Positions 1 through 13,434 of a stretch of DNA of 64,000 nt are shown piece by piece. Within the stretch, counting starts at the first letter, position 1. Each line of letters opens with the position of its first letter. Source of the DNA: Strigops habroptila (lineage: Eukaryota > Chordata > Aves > Psittaciformes > Psittacidae); NCBI RefSeq assembly GCF_004027225.2, contig NC_044282.2, forward strand, positions 69,427,787 to 69,491,786, written 5' to 3'. Position numbers and translations under genes: made by a program. Below the pieces are notes generated by a model. The model did not search any database. It had not been told where the DNA came from and was given only the letters and a program-made list of their open reading frames with translations.

Positions 1-2740
1 ACTAGACAGTGATGGAACATCAGATCTAACAGGCTTTCCCAGTCTTACATCTTAAGAAGTCAATGAGACTGTACACACACCATTTATGGGATAACTCTTG
101 GGGGTGCTAGTACTCTCACTTCTTCCTTAGTATTTAATTATCAAATACCCAAATGAACTCCTCAGGATAAAGCTACAACTCAAAACTGATTCACTGCAAA
201 GAGCTGTTGAATAGCATTTGACACACACACATGCAACTATTTGTAGATAATCCCCAGTCAGCAAAATACATTGACTATATTATACGTGGTTAATTATTCA
301 CCCATCTCTCACCACACAAGTTTCTCCCTCTCCCTTTTGACAAATTCCTAAAATGATCAAAATGCTGCTCACAGCCCAACAGTTTACCCAGCCTCTTGCC
401 TTTATGTCTCCTTTCCAGTTTGCTCCCTCCAGTCCTTTAGTAAGCAAAGCCTTCTGGTTCAGTAATTTGGCAAACCAGTGAGATTTTTACTTGCAATTAT
501 ATAAGTGCTGCAAGGCATTCCAGTCAGCAGGAATGCCATCTAGGAGATTCACAGCTGTAAAAATGCATAAACAGACGCTGTTCCCTACCACAGGACTTTC
601 ATTGGGTATGCAGTCTGTAGTTCTGAACACTTTGATTTATTGGAGTGAGAAGCAATGTGAAAACACTGTCAGGCTTCTGGAGCCACTGAGATATTAGACT
701 GCTCCATTCACGTACATGAGAAGGACAGGAATCTGGTAGGATATAAATTAGAAGATCCTGGAGGTGTGGGGTGGGAGGAGGAATGATGTGGGTAAACTTA
801 GCCTGTGATTAGCTTTAAATCCTGAGAAACATTAAACAAATTCTGGCTGTTTCCTGACCTACACCTTCCCTTTCCCACTGTTCCTGTATTTGTAATTTTC
901 CAGCAGAAGCGCAGACCCATGCTCCCCCCCAAGTCCAGGCTTACAACCACCTGCGCCAGCAGGATCTGCCTGCTCTGTTGAGATCTTTTTGCCACATCTT
1001 CTTCAGACACCACTTATTAAGGTCTTAGACCTGATGTATTTGTAATTCTGCTGCAAAGGCCTTACTTACAGAAGATGCTACTTTGGCTAACAAGGCCTTC
1101 CACCCAGCTGTGGCTCTGTACTGCTCTCCTTTCTTCCCCTCACAGTTACCATAATCTCACTTTTTGAGGAATCTCTTTTAGGCAAGAGAAATGAGCTCTC
1201 TTTTCACCCAGTCTGCACAGTCCCTGATTTATACTATTCCTGTAGCAGCTCTCTAACTATTACAGGGTAAACTGCAGCTACACAATTCATGCTGCACAGA
1301 TTTCTTAACCTGAATTAGCCTTCTGTCACTAGTGACAATTTGTATTAAATCCCATGGGCTTTGTAGACAATTATCAGTCTCGAACTAGCCTCATAACTTA
1401 CTTCATATCTGATACCTTATTTTTAGGGTATAAGATTCTATATGGTATTATACATCCTCCTCAACTCTAGTCCTGTTTGCAGGTGATCTTCCTCTGCACT
1501 GACTCTTTGCAATTAGCCTGAGAAGAGCCAGCCCTCATTTTTGCTCACATCCTGCACAGAAGCATGGAACCACTGACATTCCCTGCTTTCTCATCCTCAT
1601 CTTGCAGGCCTTACAGCCAGATATGGGATTTCTTTTCAGCTTCCCGAATTCACTAGTGAATCCAGCTGGTCCTCTTGCGGTAGAACCAGAGAAGCCAAAC
1701 CAAAGTCAGAGCTTAAAGCCAGGATCCTCTACTACACTGACTGCTTACATAAGCTAACACAGCAAGGCAGGCTATAAGAACATAAAAATCCATACCAGTA
1801 AAACATCTTCTTACCTCATTTCGTTCTGACTTGTTTTAGAGGTTTCTCCAGCAAACATTATGAGCTGTTTAATCCTCGTTTATTTCAGCTATAGAATATT
1901 GTTATAGCATTTTTCTTACTGCAATTTTTTTTGCACAAATATCACCATTCATACTTTCTAGCTTCTCAGAAAGAAGGGACCTTTTCAACAGAGTACATTG
2001 GACTAGATATTACTACAGAGTTGTCCTTTTAAGGTATTTCTTAGGGCTCGCTCCTGGGTTGATAAGGGAAGAGAAGGCAGGTGAGCCTGCAATTTTGGGA
2101 GGGGCAATGGACTGCAGCCCTTAACCAGCCATTTTGCAGCTAAACCTTCTGTAAGGCAGCTCCCTTCCACATGGTGAACAGGCTTATTTATTCTTCTCAC
2201 ATCTCATATCTAATGTTTTCAATGTATCCTAAATAGAAAAGCAACCAGCTTCTGCCCTTGGATAGCAGTCCAGTTCTCCTTGATTTCACCAGCATGCATG
2301 GACTATCCAAGTAAAGAATTCACCTCGGTATAGTATTTACACTACATGCTAGTCATTAAAACGACCACCAGGTCCTGTTTCATGACCAAAGGTATAAATT
2401 CCAGGTCATTACATAAACTGACTTTATATTGCATTTGCAGAGGCCATTAACTCGGCTAGAGCCTTCTGCTCACCCTTCAGAGGAGGAACAGGGATGAAAT
2501 CCTGAAACAGCAACACCTTACTCTCCTGCAGAGACACTGGTGCAAATCAGGAGAAACATTGCACATGTCACTCACTGCCTGGTCCCCAGTGGGAACTTGA
2601 CCTAAATTCTGTGGCACACCAGGAAAACCAATTTGAGATCTTGCAGCTGATCTGACTAACATGAAAAGCTGAGGGAGTGCCTTCTTGTGAGTAAGACTGT
2701 GCTATGTAGCAGTTATTTCCAGGACTGTCTTAGATGTCGT

Positions 2741-2810
2741 GTGCCTCATTTCTCTATCTCTGAAATCGGGCTAATACTTCTCCCTCACACATAGGTGATA
2801 ACGAGATGAA
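2741..2810 (+). repeat. Ancient MIR/L2-like SINE fragment
   Basis: The run GTGCCTCATTTCTCTATCTC, followed by a CTGAAATCGGGCTAATACTTC-like block, then CTCACA and GAGATGAAAG, follows the order of the MIR core and 3' part (CCTCAGTTTCC, TGTAAAATGGG, AATAATAC, CTCACAGGG, GAGATAA). It is strongly diverged, as expected for an amniote-age SINE. The match is by eye only. Confidence 0.5.
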
Positions 2811-4493
2811 AGATCTCAAAGATTATGTATAGTCCATAACAACATGACAAGTTTAATTTGGTATAAATTGGCAGCAACTTTAAAGTTTCAAAAGCAATTC
2901 AATTCAGTTTTTTAGTGTTGTTTCAAAACATTAATATCTACTCTGCTACTGCAGTTTGCTTTGCAAATCCATAGCTGTCAAATACAAGTCATTAGGGAAA
3001 GGGGGAAGAAGGTGGAGGTTTTTGTAAGGAATGATCAGGAGCAAATTAATTCATGTTGGCTATGAATTTTGCATCAGTAGCTTTCAGTGCAAATCCAATT
3101 GTAGTAAACAGTTTATATTCCCCCTCTAGGTGTTGTTTTGAGCTACCTTCAGACACATACCGACCTCTTTGAATCGCTTTATAGGCTGTTCACACTGCAG
3201 AGGTTTTCTTTGCAGCTGATACCCCACGGCTGGTATCTTCAGGCTAAAAGCTGACACTGCATAGAGCTCAAGTATAGCAGCTCAGTGGAGCTGTGCTGAC
3301 TGGTCGCTGAGAGTCTGATTTGTAATTAAAGAGTAGAAAACTTGCCTTCTGAAAACAGTTCTGGGATGAAGGTGTAGTCTGTGATGAACTCCATGGCTCT
3401 GGACTTTCAGACAACAGCTTTTAACATTTTTTATGCAGGACAGCATCTGGAAGAGGTATATGTTCCATCACGTAACCAGTCACAACTCACTGCCTACAAG
3501 GTTGGGCCACCCAACAGTATCATAGACTGATCCTATTCATGAAATCAGTAAAATGAACCAAGCTGAAATTAAAAGAAATTAATTCTAGGTAATTTACTTA
3601 ATCCAGTTACAGGCTCTCTTTGGGGGAAAATCCACTTTGGGTGGTTTTCCCAGCAACCAGTCCTCACTGAAATCATCCTCACCTGCTACCACCAAAAAGC
3701 AATTGATGAGAGCCATCAGCCTAGTAGTAATCAATTTAAAAGAAGGAAAAAACCCAAAGAAAAGGCATAATAGAGGCCCTCCTCATGACACTCACTCTTC
3801 AGGGCTGCATGTCCATCATTAATAGCCAATACAAAATTTCTTCCAGGAATTCTTTGTGCCATTTCCACTGTCCCTCATAGTGCTGGTTGGTGGCATGCTG
3901 AAGAACTCTTCTTGCCAGAGCTCTAAACAATGCATAGACATCACTTCAACTCAGATTTGACACCTTTCCTCAAGATTAAATAGGCTATTCGCAGACAGAC
4001 AACTCACTAACTTCAAAGCTCCCTGTCTTCGCTAACAAGAAACAAATTGCCTCCCCAGTGACTCCTCTCAAGGGAGTAACGCAGGATAAACCTGTGATAT
4101 TTGCCTTAATTCATCTTTAAACATAAAGTGGAATAGATTTTGTTTCTTTAATATAGTTTCACATTATTTAAATGGACTTGTTTTAAAAGACAGTAACATG
4201 TTTGCTTTTGGGATATTTTGCATTTATATTTACCTTTTGGCTGGCAGTTCATTTTATGGGAAGATCTGTTGGAACTAAAGCAGTTGAGGATTACAAAGAT
4301 TTTAGAAAGCATTTACATCTGAGGCCACTTTCATCCTGATTTTCAGTGATGCCACTTTTCTCAGTTCAGTGACATTTAAGAGTATTGGAAGTCTTTCAGT
4401 GACAGAGCACACCAGCAATCTCAGCTGCCTGAGGAAAGCAGGGCTTCACTGAGCTTGTCGTGATACCTGCTGCCTATAGAGCAGTTTTGATGC

Positions 4494-4580
4494 GCAGATA
4501 TCAAAGCACTTTGCAGAGGCACTTGATTTTATCATCCCATTTTTGCAGCAGGGGAGATGTAGATATGGAGGAGAGAAGGG
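4494..4580 (-). repeat. Ancient MIR/L2-like fragment, reverse orientation
   Basis: The blocks AGATATCAAAGCACTTTGCA, then TTTTATCATCCCATTTTTGC and AGCAGGGGAGATGTAG, resemble the reverse complement of the MIR/L2 3' region (CTCAAAGCGCTTTACA, TATTATCCCCATTTTACAG, ATGGGGAAACTGAGG). It is highly diverged. It could be L3 or another CORE-related element instead of MIR. Confidence 0.4.
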
Positions 4581-7500
4581 AAAAGTATTGTTTGAAGGGG
4601 AGCAGAAGAATGGGTATTTGTTTTTCTTTTTTACTCACAAAACAAACACCATGGATTACAAAGTGCTCGGTCACTGTCCTCTCCAGTCATGTCAAAGTAC
4701 TTTGAGAACCATTATTAAGGTATTTGTTCATTACTTCGCCTTGTTTCAGGACTCACTGTCCAGTTACGTACAGTTCCCTTTGCTGCTGGAGGAACTCTGC
4801 AGCAGACAGGTATAAAAGGGGACTACACATCACCACAGTGCACAGTCAGCATCTTTTAGTTTAGTCTGACAATAAAAATGGACTTCAGTAAAATGCTGCC
4901 AATGGAAGGACCAAGCACAATTCAATTCTGGATGGAAAAGTGTATGTATGTGCAAATCTGTAAGACTGTGTAAATTCAGACATACATCAAAGTGAAAGAA
5001 AACCATTCTGGGGCTCAGCCACCAGCTCCTCTTCAGGCCACAGAGCTTCCAGGCTCCAGGCACACACACGGCTGCTGTCCTGAGAAAACAGAGCTGTTGT
5101 GCTGTTTTCGTTGCTGATCTAACCCAGAGCAGCAACACTCGGTGTCACACAGTGTCAGCGATGACACCCCATTGCCTGAACAGCTGCATCACTCCTAGCC
5201 TTTGTTTTATCTTCTGATTAGCTGCAAGAAATCAGCTGTCACACAGAAATCAGACTGATTCACATCACATTGTTTGGGAACATTATTTGTGCAAAGATTC
5301 TCTTAAGGCAGATATGAGGTTCTATATTTTTGAATGAAGTTCTGAATGCTATGAAGAGCTTGGAGAGGGGAATCAACACCTTGATCACTAGGTAAATGCT
5401 TTTGAGTTCCTCACTGGCTTTAAGATTTACTGTTTAGCCACTCCAATTCCTATCGTGCAAATGTTTCCTATATTAACAGGAGAAGAGTGATTTGTGGGCA
5501 GTGAATGGGAAACAGGACATCAATTTAACGGGGCCATTTGGGGTTAGCACAAAATGACAGAGCAGCAGGAAGCAGTTAAAAGCTTCCCCCTCAGCAATCA
5601 AAGCCCTGCAATTTGGAGTCTTTTCCTCCGATCAAGTAGTATATTGATGAGAAACCAGTTCTGATAATGACCTTTGAACGACCTCACTCTGGCCTTCTGG
5701 GGTCGTTCCTTTCTCTTACTATGGTGCCCTAACAGCACATCTTCCTCTCTCCTACCTGTCTGTGCCAGCACATTGAAATTATGGATAGATTATCCTTACT
5801 AATTCATCAATCCTACTGTAACCCAATGCACTAGTTCCTTCCTGTGTTGTCTATTTTTAAACTGCAGTCTGGAGTCAATCTGCCTCCCAGACCAACTCAC
5901 ATATTTCGTTCTGAGCTTTAGGTCGCTTAATTTCACTTTTTTTGGAGTTGCTGAAAAGAAACTCTCCTTCTTACAAAGGCAGACATGGAGTACTGAATGC
6001 CAGCTTTCCTTGATGGGAAACAGGAGGTGTTTGCTTTCAGCCATGCTAACGTTGGGAGTCATACTTCATTATGTGAAAAAACTCCTTCAACCAGTGACAA
6101 CAAGCCTGCCAGTGCAGATTGCACTGCTGGAAAATGCTAGGAAGGAATCAGAACAACACAGTAATCTTTCAGCTGATTTTACTGGCCATTCCACAACTCA
6201 CCCTTAGGGCTCAAGTTTTAAGCCTCTGCCTTTACCCAGTACCCCAGAGCTACTTATACCCATGATCACTGTGACTGCTCTGTTGGGGAGCATTCCTTGT
6301 AAAAATGGAAAGAAAAGTGACTGCCATGAGCTGGTAGGAACCCCAACTTTTAAATATCTCATATTGCACTTCAATGATTTTCAAAGCTCCCAATACCAGC
6401 TCAGAAATGCTCTAAAATGCTGACCCAGTATGAACTCACCCTGCCAGTTCATATTTGTTCAGAATATAGCAGGCTTTATGCCAGATCTGGGATCATCCAT
6501 CCCCCCACAGCTGCCAGAAAGGTGACACAGAAATCACAGAACTTGCAAAGGCCATCCTGTGTACTCCAGGCTAATTCATCAGAAAGGCATCATGTTGAGC
6601 CCACGCTCAATTCACATTAAATCTGTATGAGTACTTGATAAGTGAACACAGCACCCTGCTACTGCCACCCTTGGAAACACAGGAGTACAGGAAAAGCTTC
6701 TTCTCCCAACTGTGTCTCAGGACTCCTGCTCTTTGCCACCTTATTACAAGCCAACAAAGACAGTGCGTAGAGGGGTGAAGAAGAGTGCTTGATATGACAA
6801 TTACAGGTTACATTGGAAAACTGTTCTCCTAAGCAGGGTCAGTCAGCCTGCTCATGCCATGGCACTGAGGAGGAAAAACAGCTTATGTAGCACATACGAT
6901 AAAGAAACTACTATACGAAGCATGGAGGACAAAGGGAAAAACATGTACAGGCTTTATTCTAAGGCAGCAAAACAACTTCTCCCTTTGTAGGGTTGAGGAA
7001 AGTCTCAAGCATAAGCAAATTTAAAAAAATCATTTAAATAGTTGTCATGACTGTATTCTTACCTTAAGTCTGTTGATTTGTCACCCACGATGACTGAATA
7101 GTTCTCCTGAAGCCAGTTTACTGTCTATTGTCTGCGCCTGATGGGAGCTGTTATTTCTGATTAGATACTTTTCCTCTGTATTCCAGGTCTCCGACACTCC
7201 TTTCTCTCCCTCAGCATCACTTCTCCCTAAGCACTAATGGTGTCTCATGCAAGTACCACTACTAGCATGCCCTGGTGGGTAAGAAGAAGAGCAAGAACAT
7301 GTCACACCTTAGCTTAAGACTGCAACCAAAGGGTAATCTGGAAGTGTCTTTGTATTGTGATACCTCCACGCTCTGGACATTCTGCAGGATTTAGTATTTC
7401 TAAACTAAATGCAGTTCTTTGGTTCTTTTATTCATAAAAAGCCTCTTTACAGAAACAAGCCAGATATGCCAGGCTCCATCTCCCTATGAATTTATTTTAT

Positions 7501-10500
7501 TGCATCACAACTTCCTAAGAACAAGGTGCTAGAGAATTTCTTCTCTAACAGGTATTTGCATGTACGCTTTTCAGGTAGATGTTGAGTCCTGTTCCCCACC
7601 ACCTCCCCTGAACCCACTGGGACTGTTGACTTTACAAAGATAGAAGCATGAACTAGCCTTTGCAGAATCTCAGTTCTTATGCCCTAAAAAAGTGAATTAA
7701 TGCTTATTTTCCCTTTTAAGCACAACCAGCAATTGGCTGGAGAAAGTGAGGCTAGGGAACATCCAGCACGTCCAGGAGAGCTTGCAAGCAGCTCACCAAA
7801 GCACTGAGATGTCCCACCCTCACTCAGCCAGCCCTTTCCATGACGTGCTCCCAGTACCCCCAGTCCCAGCTCACAGGGGATTGTTTTGATCACATGAAAC
7901 CCTCTGGCACAGAGCAAGAATAAACAGCTCAGGGCACAGGAGAGCTGGACAGTCTCACAGAACAATAAAAGGCAAAATGGGATTCACAGTTGTGAAAAAT
8001 CACATGCCACTCAGCAGCCCAGCTATAACCTTCCATCACTGAGAGCATTACGACACAGGACCCCAGTTCTTTGGCTCATGAAATCAGCTTACTCATAACA
8101 GCCTTGGAAGCTTCCACTGCTGCCTTCATGCAGTGGTCCCCCACTGCATTTTATGCCTTCTGATTCTACATGGGGCCTGAATTGTTAGACATGATGTTCA
8201 GCATGTGGTTGCTGTCAGCATAAGGCAACACAAGGTGTTTCCCCCTCAAGGAAATGGAAACCCTTCCTCTGTACTCAACCACAGCATCACCACTGACAAC
8301 ATCTCCCCATGCAAGCCCTTGTCTGTTGTTAGGCTAAAACCAGCCACAGTTATTTTTGAAATGCTGATGCTCCCCAAGCAGCACTTAACATCGCTGTGAA
8401 GCTTTAAAATGAGATCTAGAAAATTGCATTTGCTAGTATCTGTTGAAATGCAAACCCCTTCGGAGCAGGATAGAGGATCCCTGAAGGCCAACTATGTTAT
8501 CTTAGTCTATAGAAAACAATTAGAAAGCCAATTTTCAAATGCTACAATTAAAGGCTTAATATAAATGCATTTCTGATGCTATCAACAAGCTCGAAGACTT
8601 CAAGAAGCTCTTTCAAAATACCAGCGCCTTCAAGCAAAATAGCTGTGCCTGTTTTTCCTTTGTGCTGAACAGACAATGGGCAATTTACACACACTTTCTA
8701 ATCTTAAAAATACTTTATCCATGCTATGCATCTTATGTGCTATGAATTCCATACACAGACTGTAAAAATCTACATAAAACCTCACACAGATTTACTGTTC
8801 TCCCTATAGATTCATGGCTGAAGATAAAGCATACTAGGAGAAAAGCTGAGGGGAAGGCATATAAAATCTGATGAGCAGGAGTTTTGTAAGATTTAATAGA
8901 AAGGTTTCTACCTGTATTTTAGATAATCAGATTACAGTGGGATTTCAAAATTAATTTCCCTTTCTTGGGCAGTTTTATGTTGTGTTTTGGGAATAATCAC
9001 ACAAATGGAACACTGCAAATGAAAATCCTGGGTTTACCGAGGTCACTAGGGCAACTCCTACTGATTTCAATTGGGCCAGGGCCTCACTTTATGGGGAAGT
9101 CTTGGGGAGAATATAAATCCAGACTTCTGGAAACAGAGCAGCATGCCAAAAGGCTTTTTAATTTTATTTTGAACATGGTCACACTGCCATATGAGAAAGC
9201 AGCTCCTTTCATTGCCTTCAGGAAACCAGCAGGTATTCCTGCTCCCACTGATTGCTTACATGCATGGTATAATAGGCTGGCTGAAAAGCTGCTGCTTTTT
9301 AGTGGCCAAATCCTGCAGGTGGGCTCAAGCCCCCATCTCACCTCAGTGCCATGATCTTCTGTGGAATGCAGAGCTTGGGAGGTCCAAAAAGACGCTCCTG
9401 TTTACAGCAGTCCCAGTCAGCTCCTTTAAGGAGGTACAGGCTTGTCCTGGGCTGCAGGATAAGTAGTTTTGCCTATCAGAGGCCAAGAAATCTTGGGTTC
9501 CTACTCCCAAGAGCTGAGCACTTGCAAGAAGCCTGTTTCAGATGGGTCCTTGCCTTTGTGGAGGCAGTGGCTATCAGCTCCTGAGGATTTTCCAACTAAG
9601 TGGGAACAGAGAGTCCTTCTCCACCAAGCAGGATTTTACCTGACAAACAACTGAATTCAGCTGTTGGAGCTGAATTCAGCTTCCTCCCAAACCCAGATAT
9701 ATGCTATTACTTTTTCCTTCCACTTCAAACTCCTTTTTTTTTTTTCTGGTGTGAATACACACATGCTTCTCTGCATCACTGAACAAAGCGCAAGAGACAC
9801 AGCTCTACCTAACATCAATTTCCAGAAGAAGTGTCTTAGCACTTCTGTCAGATTTCAGCCAGAAATAGAGAATGTCTCTTTGGATGAGATTTGCCATCCT
9901 TTATTAATCTTGTCCACTTAGTTCTTACCTGTTTACCAGAGGTAAGAGGCTCTAGCAGCACCGATCATCTCCAAGATACCTAGCAAGACTACTGCCAATG
10001 TGATCCTTCCTGCACCAAACCACACTGGTAGCTACCACACATTTCTGGTATCACTAGCACAGAGCAAGGCATAGACAGCTCCTGTTTCAAGCCAGTTCCA
10101 ACTAATGAGAAGCACTGGACACATAAGAGAAATTAGATCAAGAATGTAGCAGTGTGGTACCAAGTATTACAGTAAGAATTCTGTAAGAACAACTTACCAG
10201 AAGTGACAAGTTTGATGCCTGTAAACATACTTTAATCAGAATTTTGGATGAAGTCTGAAGGTACTGTTTGTACTGGGAAAGACTTCCTCAATTAAATTTC
10301 CATGTCTCTATATCACACTGTGAAGTATTTCTTATCATTAGCTAGTAATATCCAAAAGGTCTTGGAGATGGACATCATGGAAGTGTGGCTTCAGTTTCAC
10401 TGACCATAAAGTATATTTAAAATGAAGTTTCAAATCCCCTGGAAGAAAATCATTAAGTAAGAGAATAGTCAGGATTCTGAATAATATTACATAATTAGCT

Positions 10501-10955
10501 TTTCAGCACAGAACAGGCTCTTGGCACTAACCATGTCCTTTATTCTGATCTATCAGAGACTGAAAACCATGGCCCTTCCCGTGCCAACTGTCTTTTGGAA
10601 TAAACATGAGACCCTCCCCCTTCATCTCCACATACTTAATAATATTAATAGAACATTGAAATATTAATGCTCGCAGACAAGGTCTTTCATAAAGCACATA
10701 AATGAACTCATTCACTCTAGCTCATTAGCTTAATCGCCAACCTTTTTACAATGTAACTGATTAACATTTTCATTGTTCTTCCTTGTTTTTTCCTTAGACT
10801 TTTACTTCTTTGGGGATCAAAAGAGCTCTGAATACACAAGCTCAACAAATATCTGTGCACAACTGTACAACAATAGAAATCAGATGAAACGAAGTAAAGG
10901 CTTTCACAGTTCATGCTTCAAAGATACTGCAGAAAACAACCACTTAAGAACCATT

Positions 10956-10961
10956 TTTATT
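10956..10961 (-). terminator. Distal poly(A) signal AATAAA for BTBD3
   Basis: The minus strand reads ACATACAAATAAAAATGG, a canonical AATAAA hexamer. A GT/T-rich stretch (GTGGTTGTTTTCTG) follows about 15-30 nt downstream, as expected for cleavage and CstF binding. It is the last good signal downstream of the BTBD3 stop before the sequence turns featureless. Confidence 0.5.
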
Positions 10962-12334
10962 TGTATGTTTAATGCAATTATACACATTCATGAGTCCAAC
11001 AAGATCTGCACTGTGACATTAAAGATACAGTACAATAACATTCAACATGAGGTACTTCATATTTATATATATCTGTCCTTTATAAATAATGCTGTAAGCC
11101 TGCTATGGTCAAACACCGCTCCAGCACAAATGGGTGCTGGGACCTGAAGTTAGCTGAGTTTATCACAAAAAACCCCCAACAAAAAACAAACCCCCCAAAC
11201 AGTTCAGTGCAATAAGTATGTAGAAATTAAAATGTTTACTTAAATACTATTTTAGATAGGCAGAAAGTATATTACATTATACTCTCTTTTCACAGATTCC
11301 CCTCACCAGGAAAATCAAACATACAAGTAGCAAAGATGGCCAGGTACAGTTTAAGACAGAATCTATGAAAGGATCTCTATTGACATTATGCTTACATTCC
11401 AGGCTGATATGGCTGATGCTTTCAAAATGTCAATCAACATATTCAAGCTTGGATGCTGATGCTAAACCAACCAAATCCACATTTAGACACCTACTTAAGT
11501 GCCCTCATGTGCCAAGGTGACTGGTGCTAGCACCTTCTTATATACCAGTACTTGTTAGCATCAAGCAGTGCTCAGAATCAAGCCACGCTATAAACATCGA
11601 AAGGTGTTTTGGGGGCTTACATTTATTCACCCATATTGAAAAACTTTATACGCACCAGCTCCTAAAACCTGGAATGGATTCAGAGGAATTGCTTTCATCC
11701 TACTTCGTCAAAAAGATTTCAGAAAAGTAGCGGATAAAATAATAATTAAGTAACAGCTCATTTTCTACATATTACAGCTACACAGGATTGTGATCTCCCA
11801 ACTTCTATTTCCAGCCAGTGAATGCAGTGGATACCTCACCTTTATTTGCAGAGAAGTAAAAACCAAAAGAGAAATTAAAAGTGAGAACCCAAGCCTAGTT
11901 CTAGCATGCAGTACTCTCCAATTCGTCCCACCAGCTGAGGCACCTGATTTTTTTCCAAACAATTCAGAATGCAGCTTGCTACTGCAAGCAACTTGTCAAT
12001 CTGATCATCACTCAGGGTAATTACATCTACATCAACTGCTCGCTGTAAGAAAACTTAATCAGCTGATTAGCATCTTTTTCTGCTTTCAAACGTATTTAAA
12101 TAAATGGAACTGCTGCTCAAGAGGTCTTAAAAGTAGATGACCGTTACCTCATCACAATCTTAGATTCCTTTTTGCAGTCTCTTCAGCAACTCTTCCTCCA
12201 GTCCATACAATTTATACTCTTGTCTATTTTAGGCTGCAGATCTAAATATAATTAACTGGAGGTTTTTTTAAATCTCTCTCTCTCTGGGAATTTTCCATGG
12301 AGCATTCTGTTTAGATTTCACTAACAGTCTGGAT

Positions 12335-12342
12335 TATGTACA
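12335..12342 (-). promoter_or_regulatory. Pumilio response element TGTACATA in BTBD3 3'UTR
   Basis: The minus strand (mRNA sense) reads TGTACATA, a perfect match to the PUM1/PUM2 consensus UGUANAUA. A second perfect match lies 51 bp further upstream in the plus-strand numbering, at 12393-12386. The clustering makes function more plausible, although single 8-mers occur by chance. Confidence 0.4.
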
Positions 12343-12385
12343 TCTGTTACGAAAAAACAAAACATTTTTCTATATATTTTGAGGG

Positions 12386-12393
12386 TATTTACA
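12386..12393 (-). promoter_or_regulatory. Pumilio response element TGTAAATA in BTBD3 3'UTR
   Basis: The minus strand reads TGTAAATA, the optimal PUM-binding 8-mer. It lies 1.9 kb into the predicted 3'UTR and is paired with TGTACATA at 12342-12335. It would not be retained in an mRNA ending at the proximal poly(A) signal near 13.43 kb. Confidence 0.45.
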
Positions 12394-13428
12394 TTTCAGA
12401 AAGAATGTCGCTTATACACACACATGTATGTTACGTATGTGTATAAAACATTAAACACTAACACGGGTGAAAAGCATAGATCTTGCAGGGAAGTTTTTTA
12501 CCTGGCTCTCCTTTTATTACCTAGAGAGAAGATCTGGGCTTTGGCCATGAAGTGTTTGATGTCTACGCTCCAGTTTTCCTTACTTCAGATGGCATTTGGG
12601 ACACTGCAAAGATGTACTGGCACTTTACAATGGCCAGGGGCCAGGATTCCAACTGTCAAGAAACACTTAGAGTAATAGTATTAAAATGGTAAGAAATCAT
12701 ATGAGAAAAACATTTTTATTACAAAACTGACAAGTGAATTTAGGGTTATGCTACATTAATGTGTTGATATACTATTACATTAATCTTCAGTCTGACTAAA
12801 GAATCATTTGGTCCTCTCATTTCATTAAAACATATGTAACAAACAGAACCCACTTCAGAGGTGAAATAAGAATGAGATGCTTTACAACAGGTAATGTGCC
12901 TCTCTCTGAGAGGCAACTGTCCCAATGCAATGGTGAAGGAATTTCTTATGTTTTAATAGTACCTATACTTCTTATTTATACTGGTTTCCTTCCCTGATAA
13001 AAGGAGTCATGATCCCTAATACTTTTCCAAAAATGATACACACATATAACAAGAAGTTTGGGAAAAATAAAAGAAAATAGGAAAAGGTTCTGTACCACAT
13101 AATCCTCTGATTGACGTGTAACCATAAGCAGTTGCAAGAGATCCAACATTAACACATTAGAGAAGACTTCCTCCTCCTCACTTTTATCTGATGATACATT
13201 AAGTGTAGTATGACCACAGTTGGGAATCTTCTGTCTTTGTCTAAATTTCCACTCATAATGCATGGTAATAAAAAGAAGAAATCTCATATTACAGAAAAAA
13301 ACCCAAGTCAGGATTGGTGCCTTCTTTTGTTCCTCTATAATCTGCCTCTACCATGTTTAGGAGGAAGAATAACCCACCCAAAACAAACAAAAAATTACCC
13401 TGCATCAGAAGATAGCTATTAATTCTTA

Positions 13429-13434
13429 TTTATT
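13429..13434 (-). terminator. Proximal alternative poly(A) signal AATAAA
   Basis: The minus strand reads GCTAAATAAATAAGAATT with a canonical hexamer about 0.85 kb after the BTBD3 stop. A T/GT-rich block (TTTTTTGTTTGTTTTGGG) follows about 40 nt downstream, a good downstream element. Use of this site would give a short 3'UTR without the Pumilio pair. Confidence 0.4.

Larger units (their letters stand above)
1..10939. other. Intergenic DNA downstream of BTBD3
   Basis: No open frame here exceeds about 130 codons, and none has a recognisable domain or plausible splice-linked partner. I read the stretch as intergenic sequence beyond the BTBD3 3' end. It is AT-rich with few repeats. It holds two degenerate MIR/L2-like fragments (about 2741-2810 and 4494-4580), a pair of EcoRI-type palindromes at 9649-9681, and short A/T runs. 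The longest frame (8965-9354, +) overlaps what looks like an old repeat and is not supported as a gene. Distal regulatory elements may lie here but cannot be picked out from one sequence. Confidence 0.7.

Noticed and set aside
8965..9354. 129-codon plus-strand frame
   Set aside because: No domain is visible, it overlaps a probable ancient repeat and competes with an equally meaningless minus-strand frame.
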